Shown one piece after another: positions 14,101 through 26,960 of a DNA stretch of 64,000 bases. The DNA lies in assembly GCF_041146795.1 (NCBI RefSeq), contig NC_135178.1, forward strand, positions 4,594,844 through 4,658,843, given 5' to 3'. This DNA is from Maylandia zebra. Taxonomy: Eukaryota; Chordata; Actinopteri; Cichliformes; Cichlidae. Made by a program: the position numbers and the translations under genes. The notes under the pieces were generated by a model. It ran no database searches. It was not told the origin of the DNA and saw nothing but the letters and a program-made list of their open reading frames with translations. The stretch's first letter is position 1, and the number at the start of each line of letters is the position of its first letter.

Positions 14101-17100
14101 CATATTCTGATGCTGAATGTTGACATGTTGAATTCTTGCTACCTTGAATAAAATATCACTACTGAGTAGAAATATTGAATTTATTAACAAACAGAAAAAA
14201 TGATCCAGAACTGAGCAATTGTGTAATTTTATCATTATCATTTCTTACTTTTGAGTAAGAAGAAAATGACAGAGCTTTTGATTTGATGCCGTTTTGTCTA
14301 AAGTGAAATTAAACTGGATGACAGTGAGTTTTAGAGCCAATAATGATGAATACATTGTTAGCTGGAGCCTTATTCCAGTGTAATATTCCGTTTTATTACT
14401 TTTGGAAAGCTTTATTTTTACACCAATTCACTGACAAAATGAGCAGCGACAGATGGCAAATATTCTCATTATTAGTTAGAAATCTGTATTAACACAAGCA
14501 GCAGGTTTGTGTAGTGTCTGTGGCCTACTGACAGAGACAAATGCATTCAGACTGTACGATTTTTTAGAACTATTTTTAACAATTTAAAAATCTAATCTAA
14601 TTCAGCGGTTCTTCTACTATGTGTAAAGTTGTCTGAGCTAAAATGTAAATCTGTGCACTTTTTTATTTACATAGGGTCATTTGAAAAGCTTTTTTTTCAA
14701 ACAAGCACTGGAAATGGCAACAAGGAGTAATTCAGATACCCGGAACACTTGACTCTTGCAAACTAAAACACAACCACTAGATGGTGGTAATGACCTTGAC
14801 CTTTGTGGTGACTTAATCTGATCTCCCTGTGTAATGTTAAGGCACAACAGACTGTACTTCAACCTGAGCCTACAATTACAGTGTCAGTGACAAAGCGCAA
14901 CCTGAACCCAACCCTGTATCGTTAATAAACACTGTCCACCCTTAAATGTAATAATAATATGACTGTGCATGTAATTTGTAGAGTCGATAACATGCAGACA
15001 CATTTGTTTACATGTTTAAAAATATAAAACCGAAATAACCACCTTGAAGTTGCTTCCACCAACCAGTCAAGCAGCAGCTTACATTGATGTCTGTCCACAT
15101 TTCACCGCCAATCTTTTGAAATCAAAACATTTTGTCTTACTAGACATTTTTGTTAAATTTAGCATACAAATTAGGCAAAATTTCTAGAGTTATGGCCAAA
15201 AAGGTGTTTTATGAGGTCAAAGAAACCTTTGATCACCAAAAATCCCAATAAGTGCATCCCTGAAACTAAAAAAAATCTTTTGTTTTTGAACAAATCCCAT
15301 CAAGTCTTCCAAGAAATATCAACTACATATACAGACAGCATTATCACTCCCAGCAAAAGCTATTCCATTCACAGTGGTATAAAAACAGAGGTGAACTACA
15401 AGTTTATAACCAAATATAACTTCTAACCAATCAAAATCAAGTAGCAAGGTTACACAAATACCTGCAGAACACATAATCATTACATGCCATTTCACTTCAC
15501 AGGTTTCTCTGAGCCCTGCTGTCAGGTTTCTGATAAATCAGCAGTGAAAATCTTTACTTAATCATTTGTCTGATCCAAACCTGACGTACAGGCCTTAGAA
15601 GGTGTTTGAGCACCACTTCCCTAGAATGTAATGTGGGATGGGCAGAGGTGAGTCTAGGACGTCCATGCTTTCAACATTAGTCACTAGCTCTTTACTATGT
15701 GAGGCCAGCAGCATTTTCATGTCAAGTGAGCAAGCTGCATTCCAATACAGTCTTCAGTGCATGAGGTACCGCATACTATGCTCTCTGTTTCCACAGAGCT
15801 GAGTGAAAACAGTCATTTGTAATAAAATGGTGCAGAAAATGAGCAGCAGCCTGACTCACCCTGCTCTGCAGGTCCTGCTCTCTGTGGGCGCTGCGACTCC
15901 TCATCCTGGAAGGGCTTCCATCCACGGAACTACCTGCAGGAACCGATCGTCGTGACACACTCCGAGACCGCAATCTGTTCAACTCCTGAGCAGCATAGAG
16001 GACCCAAAGTGAACACCGCGATCCAACTGCATCACCTCATAACAGTAAAAAGCTGCTCATTGTCATGCTGGAAGCTGGACAGAATAAAGTGAACTTCAGT
16101 CCACTCACGTTTAAACACTGCTTAGGTGTCAGTTTGTTACTTTCTTGTGAAGTGTGACTGTAATTTGGCCACGTTTTTGTAAGGAGTGTGGCTAACTGGA
16201 ACTAACAACAAATTGATTTTTGTTTCTAAAACCAAAACATGTTATGGTTTATAATGTAATAATTAGCATGCATGGCCATGTCTACATCATTATGATCTAG
16301 ACATGGCCTGAGGAATCAGCTTTTTTGCTTTAACCCATTCTTGTGAACACAGTATCTCAGGAGCACCTAAAATATGGGACTCAAGAAATGCAAGTGATAA
16401 TAATTCAGTGGTGAAAGGTTAAATGTTGCCCCCACAGTCACAAATACCTTTTGTCACAAACACCTAATGCGTTTAACTTTAATTACTTCAAAGTCTTCAC
16501 TACATGTATTATACGAGTCTGAACAGACACAGATACACTGCAATCTAACTGGATGCAAGAGGCATCTTACTACATTATAGTTGTAAATACTTTATATCAA
16601 ATCTAAGTACTCCTTAGATATCTTGCAGACATGAGGATAATACTAAGGAATCATGAAAGAGAAGCAGCAGTGCTGAATCAATATTCCTTTTTTCACTTGA
16701 ATTTCATTTGCATTTTTCTTGATGGTGACACAGCCTGTTGTAGTTATTAAGAAGCAAGAATTAGACTAATTTAGCCACTACGTCACTTAGCTCGACTACA
16801 ATATGGCAACTCAGCTGGAGCCTCTTTTCTCCAACCAATTTAATCAGGGAATGATGGCACACAAATTAATGCACGCTAAAAATAAAACAATATTAAAAAG
16901 AATTTTGCGTATGCTTTTGCTTTCGGAACTTGGTGAGCTTTTAAAATGACAGGGTGAAGAATATATGATACCACCTACATCATGAGAAGCTATATTTATG
17001 TTTTAGATGGTTTGTACGTCTACAAGAACAGATTGTTCTGTAAGATATCACAAAATGACCTGTATTTTCACAAGACTGCATGTCTCTGTGTGATAATCTG

Positions 17101-20100
17101 ACTCCATCTGCACTGACAAACTAAGAAAATGACAACCTGATTTCTACAATAATCACAAAATAAAGTGTGGTAGAAAGGGGGGCGGGTAGTTCATTGGCAC
17201 CTCTGGAACTGATCAATTGATTTATGTCACTCACCTTGGACCCCTGTGATCTCCTCTGGCCCTGTGCTTCTCCCCTGATCTTCTGTGGCTGTAGCTCTCT
17301 GGGCAACCAGATCTGCTCTGCAGGAGTGATGGTGGGGAGTCCACCTGGGGAGTTCACACTTTTAACCTCTGAACCAGGAAAAGGGCCCAAAGGGGGTGGC
17401 TCATCCAGGAAAGCAGACCAAGGCCTTTGTTGAGTTGGGATGCGTTCCCCATGATCGAGAAGGAGCTGTTCTGGACTGTGTTTGTTGGCGTGTTTTCTAG
17501 ATTCAGCCTTCGGCTGGTCCACAGACATCTCAACTGACCGCAGCTCCCAGGGGTCCTGAGGAGGCGTCGTCCATACTGGGTTTGAGAAACCTACTGAAGT
17601 CTGTGATGGTATCTTCCAGCTAACATCACTTTCAGATGTAGGCTGTAATTTACCCCCAAAGTCAGCATTTAGTCCCTGCATTCCCAATGAAGGAAACAAG
17701 TCATTATTAGAGGAGAGCTGAGCTTGAGATGTAAAGGAGTCTATGTCAAGAATGTTAGGCTTGTAAGGCTCCTTCCAGCGGGTTGCAGCATCGCTGCGCT
17801 GAGAAGTAGACTTAGACACTGGTTCATTTCTGAGCACAGAGTCCAGATCAAGAATTTTGGGTTTCAGACGTGATGGCTCCAAGTTTAGCCTCTCTTGCTC
17901 CTCTTTTTTCTGCTTCTCTTTTAGTCGCTGTCTCTCTGCTTCTTGTTGCTTGGCTATGACTCGCATCCGTTCTGCTTCCTCCCTTTCCATCTTTTCCCTC
18001 AGTCTGTGTTTCTCAAACTCCGCAATTTGTTGTCTTTCCCTCGCTGCCTGCTTTTGCTTTTCAAATTCCAGGAGCTGTAATCTCTCAAGCTCTTTAAGTC
18101 TCTCTACATCCTCCTTCCTCTTCCTTTCCTTCTCCAGTTCCTGTTGTCTCAGCTTCTGGGTTTCTAATTCCTGTCTCTCAATGTCTAGTTGCCTCTGTTT
18201 CTCAAGCTCCTGAAATTGTTGTCTTTCCCTCGCTGCCTGCTTTTGCTTTTCAAATTCCAAGAGCTGTAATCTCTCAAGCTCTTTAAGTCTCTCTACATCC
18301 TCCTTCCTCTTCCTTTCCTTCTCCAGTTCCTGTTGTCTCAGCTTCTGGTTTTCTAATTTCTGTCGCTCAATGTCTAGTTGCCTCAGTTTTTCAAGCTCCT
18401 GAAGTTGTTGTCTCTCCCTCTCTGCCTGTTTTTGTTTTTCAAATTCCAGGAGCTGTAATCTTTCCAGCTCTTTAAGTCTCTCTACATCCTCCTTCCTTTC
18501 CTTCTCCAGTTCCTGTTGTCTCAGCTTCTGGTTTTCTAATTTCTGTCGCTCAATGTCTAGTTGCCTCAGTTTTTCGAGCTCCTGAAGTTGTTGTCTCTCC
18601 CTCTCTGCCTGTTTTTGTTTTTCAAACTCCAAGAGCTGTAATCTTTCCAGCTCTTTGAGTCTCTCTACATCCTCCTTCCTCTTCCTTTCCTTCTCCAGTT
18701 CCTGTTGCTCATTGTCTAGCTGTCTCTGTATCTCCCTTTCTAAATCTTGTTGTCGCCGTTTCTCCAGCTCCCTCTGTATCTCTTTCTGACGCTCCTTCTC
18801 CATCTCCTTTTCTCTTTCCCGCTCTTTTTCAAGCTCTTTTATTCTTAACATTTCTTGCTCTAATGCGATCTGTCTCATCTTGTCTGCCTCTTCTTTTTCC
18901 TTTTTTTCTTTTAGCTGCTGCATTTCCTTTTCTTTCTGCTTCTGTCTTTGAAGCTCTACGAGCTGCAGTCGCTCTAACTGTTTTAGCCGCTCTTCCTCCT
19001 TTTGTTTTTGCTGTTCCTTTTCACGCTGTCTCTCCTTTTGTCTCTCTAGTTCTTGCCTTTTTTCTTTCTCAAGTTTCCTTTGCTTCTCTCTTTCAAGTCT
19101 CTGTTTCTCCTCTAATTCTTGTGCTTTCTCAAGCGCAATCTGTTTCTGCCTTTCCAGGACACGTTGTTTCTCCTCAAATTCTTGTTTCTCCTTTTCAAAT
19201 GACTTACATCTTTGCCTTTCAAATTCTCTTTGCATCTCCCACTCTTTCATTCGTGTAAATTCTAAATGTGCTTGTTTCTCCATTTCCAGCTGTGTCTGTT
19301 TTTCACCTTCAATTTCTTTTATCTTAGTCCTGTGCCTTTCTTTCTCCTTCCTTTGCTCCCTTTTCTTTTCAGCTTCTAGCCTTTCCTCTTTACTCTGTCC
19401 ATCTGAGGCTAAACTGCTCTCCCTGGGTGACTTGTGGCTTCTTATCATCAAATCTTTAACTTGCTCTTGCGATGGAGTTGTTTTTCCAAAAGGATCATCG
19501 TTTAAAGACGGGCTCCCCCTTACTGGAAGACTCTTCCCTTGAGGGCCACTAAGGAGAGAAATCCCTAAGAAGTCATCAAAGGGGCTAGTCATGTCCCCAG
19601 TGTTTGTCCCTGCACCCCCAAGAGAAACTGGCTCCTGTATTTGTCCGGTTAAAGCAAAGTAGGTTGCCTTGGGTTTTGCCATTTCGTCTGCCTGCAGCAT
19701 CTTCAAGCGTTTAGGTGCTGCAGACACTTCTTCTTGTTCTGCCACTCTTTGTCTCTCCTTGTCTTTATCTAAAGCCACTTGTCCTTCCCTTTGTGATTCC
19801 TTTAGCATCCCTGTCTCCATATCTACGTCTTGGTCGAGACCTGTAGTGGTCCACTTCTGTAAGGCTCCTATCCTCAGATATCGTGGCTGTGTTTGAGGCA
19901 TCAAAGGTGCCAAAGGTGGCTGTTCTTGTGCAGGACTGGTCCATTCTGGAAGAGGCCTGCTCCCTTCTGAGCGTCTGGAACGGAGGGTCATGGCTTTATC
20001 CTCCCACTGAGCTGATGGGACGCTCACACTCACTGCCCGACTCTTTTCGACAGCCTGCACTGTGTCAAAGGCATGTAATACGGGTTGAAAACATGATGGC

Positions 20101-22856
20101 GATAAAGGCTGGCTGTAGTTAGCGGTGACTGAAGCCCCGTTATATTCAGTAACTGTTCTATCGAATGGAGACGTGCTGCTGAGCAAATCCTTGGCCGTGT
20201 CAACAGATGAGCCATCATCCATCAACACCACGCTGTGCCTCTCCACGACATTATCAAACAAGGATGCTCGCACCGTTTGGACTCCACTGCCTGCACCAAT
20301 TTCCTTGGAAACAGCAACAAACGTCTGTCCTGCTTCAGGCCCTTCAGGCGTGGAGACCTTTTTGAGCTGCTCTTGGGAATCTTTTAAATCCAAAAATGTC
20401 TTCTGGTCACTGGGAGTGATAGCTGATTCTTCAGCCTGGGAAAATTAAGAGATATACTGAGAATTCTTAAGTTCATGCTCACAACTTACTGCCTAGTTAT
20501 GGAACTGATAAGCTATTACAGAATTTCTTTCAGCTGGAATCTTCTGAAGGAACTAAAAGCTTTTTTAAAAAGTTATGAATTTAGGTACCATTTACTGCTA
20601 TAAAACCATAAGCCAGAATAAATGGGACTTGGCAATGGAACATTCAACAGTACAGCACACAGAGGAGTTCAAGAGAACAATTGGCAGGGCACAAACAGCA
20701 TCCTCTTCTACGTAGGGCTCATTGGGTGTGGTGCAGAGGTGGTAATCAAAGTCTCTCAGCATTGACCTTTCCTATTTGATCTCTTCTTTGTGTGTTTCAT
20801 AACTGGCAGTCACTGGGGATGTTTAATGTATCAGCAGTATTAGGTTTCACAGCTTTGCATGTCTATGGCAGCAATTCATTTTACTGTAATGTCCTATTTC
20901 TTTGAAAGAAATTTCCTCATGAATGCAGAGGCGCTTTGGTCCACTGGAAATGCAAGTGCTTTTCAACAGGTAAATAAAGATGAATTTCCCAGTCGTGTAT
21001 ACAGTTATAGAGTACCTATAGCTCTAAAGCGTGAGTTGAATTTGTGTCTCCCTACTTCACTTCTAGTTTAAACTGCGTCAGAGGCTTCACCTCTATTTGC
21101 ACACTGCTCATTCTCCTGTGCTTCTTTTGTATTTTCCGTCTTTATGTTATATTGCATGGGTTTCAATCAAACAGGAAATGGTAACAAACACACTAAAATC
21201 AAACTCTGCTGAGCAACACCATATGAAAAACTTTCCAAGCACCACACGGTGACACAGTTTCTCATTGTTACCCTCATTTGCCTGTTAAACACAGACCGAG
21301 CCCAACAGAAACCAGTTCCTACAAAGCTCACGCCCTCTCTTACCCTCTTCTGAGGATCTTTGCTGATGTAATGACGGTCCTCTGCCTCAGTGAGGGAAAC
21401 AGGGTCAGGTGACCTCTCGGCTGAAAACCTATTGAACATACATCACACAAGACAAAAGCCATGCATGACAGTGGAACACAGAACAAAAAGCAAAGCACAT
21501 GGACAGTATGAGCAGCTCTTACCTTTTGGTTAGGTCAAGGGGCAAGGGACGGGGCTTCAGTGCTGGTTTAAGGACAGGGCTCTGAGTCGGTGTTGTATCC
21601 TCTGTCAGCTGCTTGATGAGCTGTTTAACACCAACTGCTGGTTCACCTTCAGGGGTTGGCTGCAATGGAGAACGAAGATCTGAACCATGGCCGGTGGCAG
21701 CTACCCCAGGAGAAGACGGCAAATCGAGCAAAAGACTTATTCGCGACTTGACGCTAACCCTGCGCTTGTCTTCATCGGTCTCTTTTGCAGCCATTTCTTC
21801 TTTGTTTTTGTTGCTTTGGTCTGAGAGGATAGGATTACAGACATCATCAGTACTTTGTGGTGTGGTACTCGTAAAGGTTTTATCTTCCTCTTTGCTTTGT
21901 GGTAGTGCTTTTCCCTCTGGAGTGTTGTCTACTGTATTTCCTTCAGGAAATTTCCGGTGCAGTGAAAGACCAATAGACCCAAATTTGGAAGTGAGATCAG
22001 CTGAAAGGGGTCGTCTCCCAGCCGAGCGAGGAGCAGGAACCGGGGTCTCCGTCTTCGTTGTACTGCCGGGGAAAATGGCTGATACAGGTCTGGGCTTGGA
22101 GCCTCTAGGATGTGGTCGCAGAGGCACAGATGTTTCAGGCTGAGCCTTTTCTTTTCCTTCATTTTCTTCCCCTGCATCAAGAAGAAAGCCCATGGACTTT
22201 GCTCTAGTAAGGGAGGTTCCAACTTTACCTTGTGCATTGTGGCCTTTTTCGTCTTCTTTTTTAGTGGTTCCAGACCACTCTGCTGCTGGTAGTTTTTTAA
22301 AGCTCTTTGAGTAGGCCAAGCTTGATGTTGAGGGTTTCTGCCTCTGTGCTGGCACAGGAGGAGGGGTGGGTCTGCTAGGGCCTCCAGTGTCATGTGGAGG
22401 AGCTGGTTTAAATGGCTGGGCTACTAGCTTTGTTGTCTGTCCAGTGTTCAACTTAGTGGGTGATCGAAAGGAGGTAGAGGCAGGACGGTTGGGGTTGGTT
22501 AAAAGTGGTCTGGGTTTGCTGCTGGAAACTGGCTGCTGTGGTTTTGGATTGCTTGGAAGCTCTGGTTTGTATCCAGCAAGGCGAGTGGACTCAGGTCTGG
22601 GTTTAGTTTGAGGCTTTGGGGCAAGTATGGGCTTAATTGTAGGATTTTTCTCCACAGAAAAAGGTTTGGGAGTAAGTCGCGGCTTGGCGCTTGGGGCAGG
22701 CTTGTTTGGTTCAGCTGCGATGAGCTGCGGCTGATTGGCAGACGGGATGTCAATGAGGCTCTTATTGCTGGAGTCTGTCAGGGGAGTCAGGTGATGTCGT
22801 CCTCCTGCCACTGTCCTTCCTACCTCCGTAGTCTGAACCTCCACCTGAGCAGCCAT
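2186..22856 (-). CDS. kiaa1671: KIAA1671 orthologue, long isoform (tankyrase-1-binding-protein-like C-terminus)
   Basis: Seven coding exons join in frame: 21523-22856, 21344-21428, 17235-20435, 15860-15985, 5243-5358, 2541-2706 and 2186-2380. They total 5,223 nt, or 1,740 residues, against about 1,800 for human KIAA1671. The start is the ATG one base after a CAG acceptor, reading MAAQVEVQTTEVG, like the mammalian N-terminus. Residues 1-445 are a proline/lysine-rich disordered region. Residues about 810-1325 are a very charged Glu/Lys/Arg/Gln coiled coil with a tandem repeat. Exon 4 is Arg/Ser rich. Exons 5-7 carry YGTWETGLRTDDSLTPATP and a C-terminal block LRSRAQLGKKR, the conserved tail shared with TNKS1BP1. 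No enzymatic domain is visible and the function is poorly known. Non-coding first exon candidate: 26705-26960. The exon chain is firm, the role is not. Confidence 0.9.
2707..5242 (-). other. kiaa1671 penultimate intron
   Basis: The minus-strand donor GTAAAT follows base 5243 and the acceptor CGACAG precedes base 2706. Apart from the hAT element at 4126-5119 I see only AT-rich unique-looking sequence and no further exon in phase. Confidence 0.7.
4126..5119. mobile_element. hAT element with BED-finger transposase remnant
   Basis: The termini are TAGGGATGGGTA and TACCCATCCCTA, and a perfect 8-bp duplication GGCAGGAG flanks them (4118-4125 and 5120-5127). Near the ends, repeated ACCGGTATC-type motifs continue the inverted repeat. 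From 4330 the plus strand reads MSKAKRSKVWLYFTAKYANS before breaking, which resembles the start of a BED zinc-finger domain in autonomous hAT transposases. This 994-bp copy is therefore an internally deleted derivative. It lies in the kiaa1671 intron between the exons at 5243-5358 and 2541-2706. Confidence 0.85.
10298..10570 (-). CDS. kiaa1671: alternative first coding exon of kiaa1671 (short isoform)
   Basis: An ATG at 10570 opens MEYLGGKLSVAQSQVSGWVG and runs 91 codons to a good donor (GCT then GTAAGA at 10297), ending in phase 0. The next exon (5243-5358) starts in phase 0 with GTACAGCAG, so the join is in frame. The exon at 15860-15985 also ends in phase 0 (AGG then GTGAGT), so the long transcript skips this exon cleanly. 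Used as an internal exon from the best upstream acceptor (CACAG before 10595), its frame would not match. I therefore read it as an alternative promoter exon giving a 249-residue protein: an amphipathic N-terminus, an Arg/Ser-rich stretch (residues 50-85), then the conserved C-terminal tail. The exon is well supported; its promoter is inferred. Confidence 0.75.
12820..13190. repeat. dispersed teleost repeat fragment
   Basis: The stretch is rich in TACTTAAGTA-type words and ends in a segment about AAGTACTGTAACAAAGTATTTG, a pattern I recognise from common fish interspersed repeats. I cannot see clean termini or a target-site duplication, so the class is left open. Just upstream, GATAACAAGTGGCTAATCAA occurs twice (about 12717 and 12762), a short local duplication. 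Confidence 0.4.
18026..18715 (-). repeat. in-frame tandem repeat encoding coiled-coil units of KIAA1671
   Basis: The motif TCTCTACATCCTCC recurs at 18101, 18290, 18479 and 18662, giving periods of 189, 189 and 183 bp. Each unit encodes about 63 residues beginning KEDVERLKELERLQLLEFEK and ending QKLRQQELEKER. The 183-bp unit lacks two codons (Arg-Lys). There are three full units and a fourth that diverges after ARERQQ. The DNA copies differ by only a few percent, so the expansion looks recent. All period lengths are multiples of three, so the frame is kept. Confidence 0.9.
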
Positions 22857-22857
22857 C

Positions 22858-25800
22858 CTGTTGAACAACACCTTTTGTTAAGCATAAAGATAAAATACCC
22901 CATCAGAGAGAAAATAAAAAATAATATTACTTACTGAGATCCTCAACAAAAAAGTACCTGCACAAAATCTAAAAATGTAAGGATTTAAACAATCCCCTAA
23001 TCTAGCCGTTACTATAAACTTGGGAGTGCCTGATATTCCATCACAAGTTTATTGTTCAAAAGTCTTGAGCCATCTTTATTTAAAATTTTCTATGAAAACA
23101 ATTGAAGTCATTTATTGAAATGTAAAAAAAAACAACAACAACAACAAAAAAAAAAAAAAAAACACAGGCAGAAGTCTCTCAAGCTTTCTTGTAATTTCTT
23201 ATAAATCTTCAGAAACAGTTCTCCAGGTTTCTTGAAGGACATTCAAAGCTCGTCTTTGGATTTTGGCTGCATTTTGTTCTGTTCTCTATCGAGAGGATTT
23301 GACACTGCTTCAATAATGTTGAAGTCTGGGCTCTGGGGAGGCCAATGCATGACTGATAGAAAAACCCAAAGTAGAACACTATCCATGTAAGGTGTAAGCG
23401 CAGAAGCGGTGTGTTTGGGATCACTATCATGCTGAAAATCAGGTTTGTTGTCAAGTTGTCTGACATGTGAAGACACAAAACTGGTTCATATGAGTTACAG
23501 GCAGCTTTTGTTACTCTTAAATGATTCATAGGTCAGTGCTGATGCAAAAAAAAAAAAAAATTGAGGAAATCATTCTTTGGAAAATACAAAGCACTAGACT
23601 GAAAATTAGTGAAAAAGCAGCCAAAGTCCAAAGAAGAACTTTGAAATACCTTCAACAAAAACTACTGCTTTAAAAAAAATAAAAAAATAAAGTCTAACTC
23701 ATTGCAAGCAAAATCTAAAGAACTGATGAGTGGCTCAAGACTTTTGCACAGTAATGTATATTATTTTGCCAAAGGTTATTGATTGTTAGGTTAAAGCAGG
23801 ACATATTTAGTGCTAAAAAAGAGCGGACACCAATAAAAGGTGAGTGTTTGTCTTGTACATTTACACGACACAGGTCATTTAATAATGGCTTAGCACACAG
23901 CAGCACAGGTGGGACTAATAACATCAACTTTGATTATGATGCATTGAACATTCACGCTTCCATGAGCCCAAAAGCAGTATCACTGTGCCTGTGCTTTTTC
24001 TGCAGTGACATATGAAAATGCCTGATGTGAAAAAAGCAGCAGCCGTGTCAGAGAAAAGTTACAACATATTTCCAATGGCTATTTAAATGTATTTTATTGT
24101 ATTTTAAGACACATTAAACATTAGTTTATCTACTTAATGTTTTGATTTAAATGTTTTAATGTTACTTGTACTTAAAACCTGTAACCTGCACAATTGTTGC
24201 CTTTGTTTGACCTGTTGGTCGACTCTAACAACTGACATTAACGTTATCTCCTTGGCTGTCGTTATCAGTGCAATCAAACTAGCTTGTAAAATGTGTGTGA
24301 CTAAGTTGAGATACTGGTGTAGTGGTGATCAGGACTGCATACTTTTCATGTGGCAACTGACACAAGGAGGAACCGGACAACTGTACAATGTCATTGTTTT
24401 TTGCTTCAGGTTTTAACACACGCACATCATTCTTAGGCAGTAAATGGGAGATTCCAGTGCAAACTCACACCAGACCACCATCCATCAAACATTCAGCTCC
24501 ACCCCTAATGAACTTCTGCATGTCTATTTTGAAATGCTTATTCAGTCAAAAGGAGGTTTAGTGATAAATATGAGATGACTAAAGATCGACTTACTAATCT
24601 CTGACACAATATGCTGGTAAACAGCTTTATCTGTTGTTATAAAGCAATAATGAAGATAGAAAAGAGCACAAAGGCCCTTTAAGAAACTCCTTCTCCACAT
24701 CTGATAATGCTTTCCACGTGTTGTGCTGAGTTACTCTGCTATGCAGAAACTGAATTTTCTTTTTATATAAATAATGGCACGCTTGATCAAAATCCTGAAT
24801 ATAATATCCTACCTGACCAGATGTCAACCGTCTGCTGTAGAGCTCGAGCTTCTCTTGTAACCGAGTCGTGATGTCATATCACACGGGAGGAAGGAGTCGA
24901 AGGAGCCTAAGAGATACACACTTTGCGTCATCAAAGCAGACAGGCTGTTCACTAGTTAAGACTGTCGTGCTGAAGGCTACGGTAGAGAAATCACAGCAGG
25001 GATACAACAGGGCGGTCCAAATGCGTTGCTGTGGTGTTCTCACGCCTTCAAAAAGCAGCAAATAGATATGTTTTCACTGACACAGACTTCAGTAAACACA
25101 GGCACACCCATATATATTTAGTGCACAACAAAGGTCATCGACTCTGCTCTCGTATATGCTTGTTATTTCCTGTTCTTACATTTGCATTATGTCCTCGATC
25201 AGTACAAGCACGCCATCGCCAATGCAGTCCTCACACTACTGCATCTAAATGCCTTCAATCAGCAAATGTTGGAAGTATAAACATTGCTGTTTGGTGTCCT
25301 TTTCTGTGCCAGTCACGTCTTTACATGATCGCCCCTGTCGTTGTGCTTCTTATCAAGCACATCAGCTGATAAGCTCCAAATACTCAGTGGGCAAGTCCAT
25401 GATTCATAAAAGAAAAAGAAAAAAATATATACAAACATAAAAACTGGACAGACAAGGAAGCAGAGCCACGAAGGCTTGCGCTTGACTAACAGAGACTGTT
25501 GAAAATGCTGAAAACGTGAACTTTAGATAGTGGCAGGAAACACCTTCGCTGAGATGGAATGCCAAACATCCACTGTGATGGTGGGACGAGCAGCACAGCG
25601 GAGATTAAGGAGCCGTCTGCCTTATATAGGCTTAGACACACCACCGAGTATCCTACGCCGACTCATTACTGCAAGCCTCACATAACAATTGAAAAGAGCA
25701 TTTCTTCAAGCCGAAGATGTTAAATAGTCAACTTTGAAGAGATCCTGCGAATGTTAGAGACATATTTCAGAGTATACGTGCAGGACAGTAGGGCACAGGG

Positions 25801-26704
25801 CATGGAGGCATTTTGTTTTGTTTTAGCCCTGACTCACTTACTGTCTTTAACTTTTTAAAGACAATGAGTCAATAACCCGGCTAAGCCAGTTATGCAGAGG
25901 AAATTTCCTTATGCAGACAACAGAACAACTAAAAGAAGATGAGCATTACCGCAATTTAGTTCTCACCTATGGTAAAGTCACATAAAATATACATCACAAT
26001 CCACAGGCTTTCACTGGACTTTAACAGTGAAATATGCGATACTGTTCTCTAAGAAAACTTTAGACTGAGTTTAGCCTGGCTGTAATATTTTGCTGTATTA
26101 TTATGGACATAATGTAGTAGGCTCAGGTTTTTAGGTGATCTTGACATTTAAAAGTAACTTACAACAGTGAAGCAGGTAACCACAGTTTTATATCACAGTA
26201 AACCATAACCCAGATTTAATGTGGACCTACTGGATGCTACAGAAAACCAAGCATCCCAACCACTTACACACACACACAATGATACAACTAAATCTAAACA
26301 ACAATGCTAATAAATGAGCTTTCTAAGTTTTGTAGTTTTCCATCTCAGCAACAAGTGTTAATGCTTCCTCATGTCGTGTCTGCTCACCTAAATTACCTCG
26401 ACAGTGCCCGGTCCAGTTTACCGACAGATAAGAGTTGGCTTGCTCCCAACAGCAGGGAGGCACATTTAACGTACAGAAGGAGAACGGAAAAAAAACAGAA
26501 GTGTGCAGACGTATTGAACGAGCGTGTTGCATTCAGCTGTTTGGGAATTCCCACAGACTTCAAACAAGAGGGAAGACAAACGCTTAAGCAGCTCGCTGGC
26601 TAGCAACCGTAAGCTAACAACTCAAGAAGCTGGACTCACAAAATGGAAACACTGTCTGAACCTGTCTTTCGCTGCCTGTTTGATCCCAACTGCAGACAAC
26701 TTAC
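22858..26704 (-). other. kiaa1671 5' intron
   Basis: This lies between the acceptor before the start-codon exon (22857) and the candidate non-coding exon 1 (donor after 26705). It holds a decayed Tc1 element (23049-23759). A possible extra 5'UTR exon ends near 24821, where the minus strand reads CATCTGGTCAG then GTAGGA, with a CRE-like TGACATCA about 60 bp upstream. I see no coding exon. Confidence 0.5.
23049..23759 (-). mobile_element. decayed Tc1-type transposon (copy 1)
   Basis: The ends carry an imperfect inverted repeat: TTCAAAAGTCTTGAGCCA at about 23055 and its reverse complement near 23730-23750. The minus strand keeps a C-terminal transposase remnant that reads DSDPKHTASAL and then WPPQSPDFNIIEAV, the usual Tc1 block around the DDE catalytic region. 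At about 710 bp it is internally deleted compared with the roughly 1.2-1.6 kb usual for the family, and it has a poly-A/CAA run. It is not functional. Confidence 0.75.
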
Positions 26705-26960
26705 CAAACCATAAAGTCAGCTTTCCCTCCACGCTTGTCGAAACAACTTCTAACACAGTGTATCCCGCCAACTTAAGGGAAAAATTACGAGTTGTGACAG
26801 TTGGTTAGCAGAGCAGCTAACTTAGCTGGTTTACTTAGCTAGCCAACTGGCTGGCTGGCTATCCCGTCTCAGGTTGCAGTATTGTTGACAGGGATAGACT
26901 ACACAGGCAACTAGCCGCCTGAGTACTTTCCGCACAATCCAGCTCCACATAGCACTTCCG
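26705..26960 (-). promoter_or_regulatory. kiaa1671: candidate non-coding exon 1 and promoter of kiaa1671
   Basis: On the minus strand a strong donor, GGTTTG then GTAAGT, ends a candidate exon at 26705. About 250 bp upstream lies an ETS-type GCCGGAAGTG motif (reverse complement of 26953-26962), typical of TATA-less promoters. Placement between the first coding exon and the next gene fits a 5'UTR exon. No transcript evidence is available here. Confidence 0.4.

Larger units (their letters stand above)
5359..15859 (-). other. kiaa1671 large intron holding an alternative first exon
   Basis: This 10.5-kb intron separates the phase-0 exons 15860-15985 and 5243-5358. Its only coding content that I can support is the alternative first exon at 10298-10570. 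The rest (5.4-10.2 kb, 10.6-12.8 kb, 13.2-15.8 kb) has no exon-like open frame with splice sites. A fish dispersed repeat lies near 12.8-13.2 kb. Confidence 0.6.

Noticed and set aside
17857-19258. Ser/Phe/Cys-rich plus-strand open frames
   Set aside because: They are the reverse complement of the Glu/Lys/Gln-rich coiled-coil exon, which makes long antisense frames likely.
21613-22143. 176-codon open frame on the plus strand
   Set aside because: It is antisense to the first coding exon of kiaa1671, which has the family match, start and splice sites. The frame is a composition shadow.
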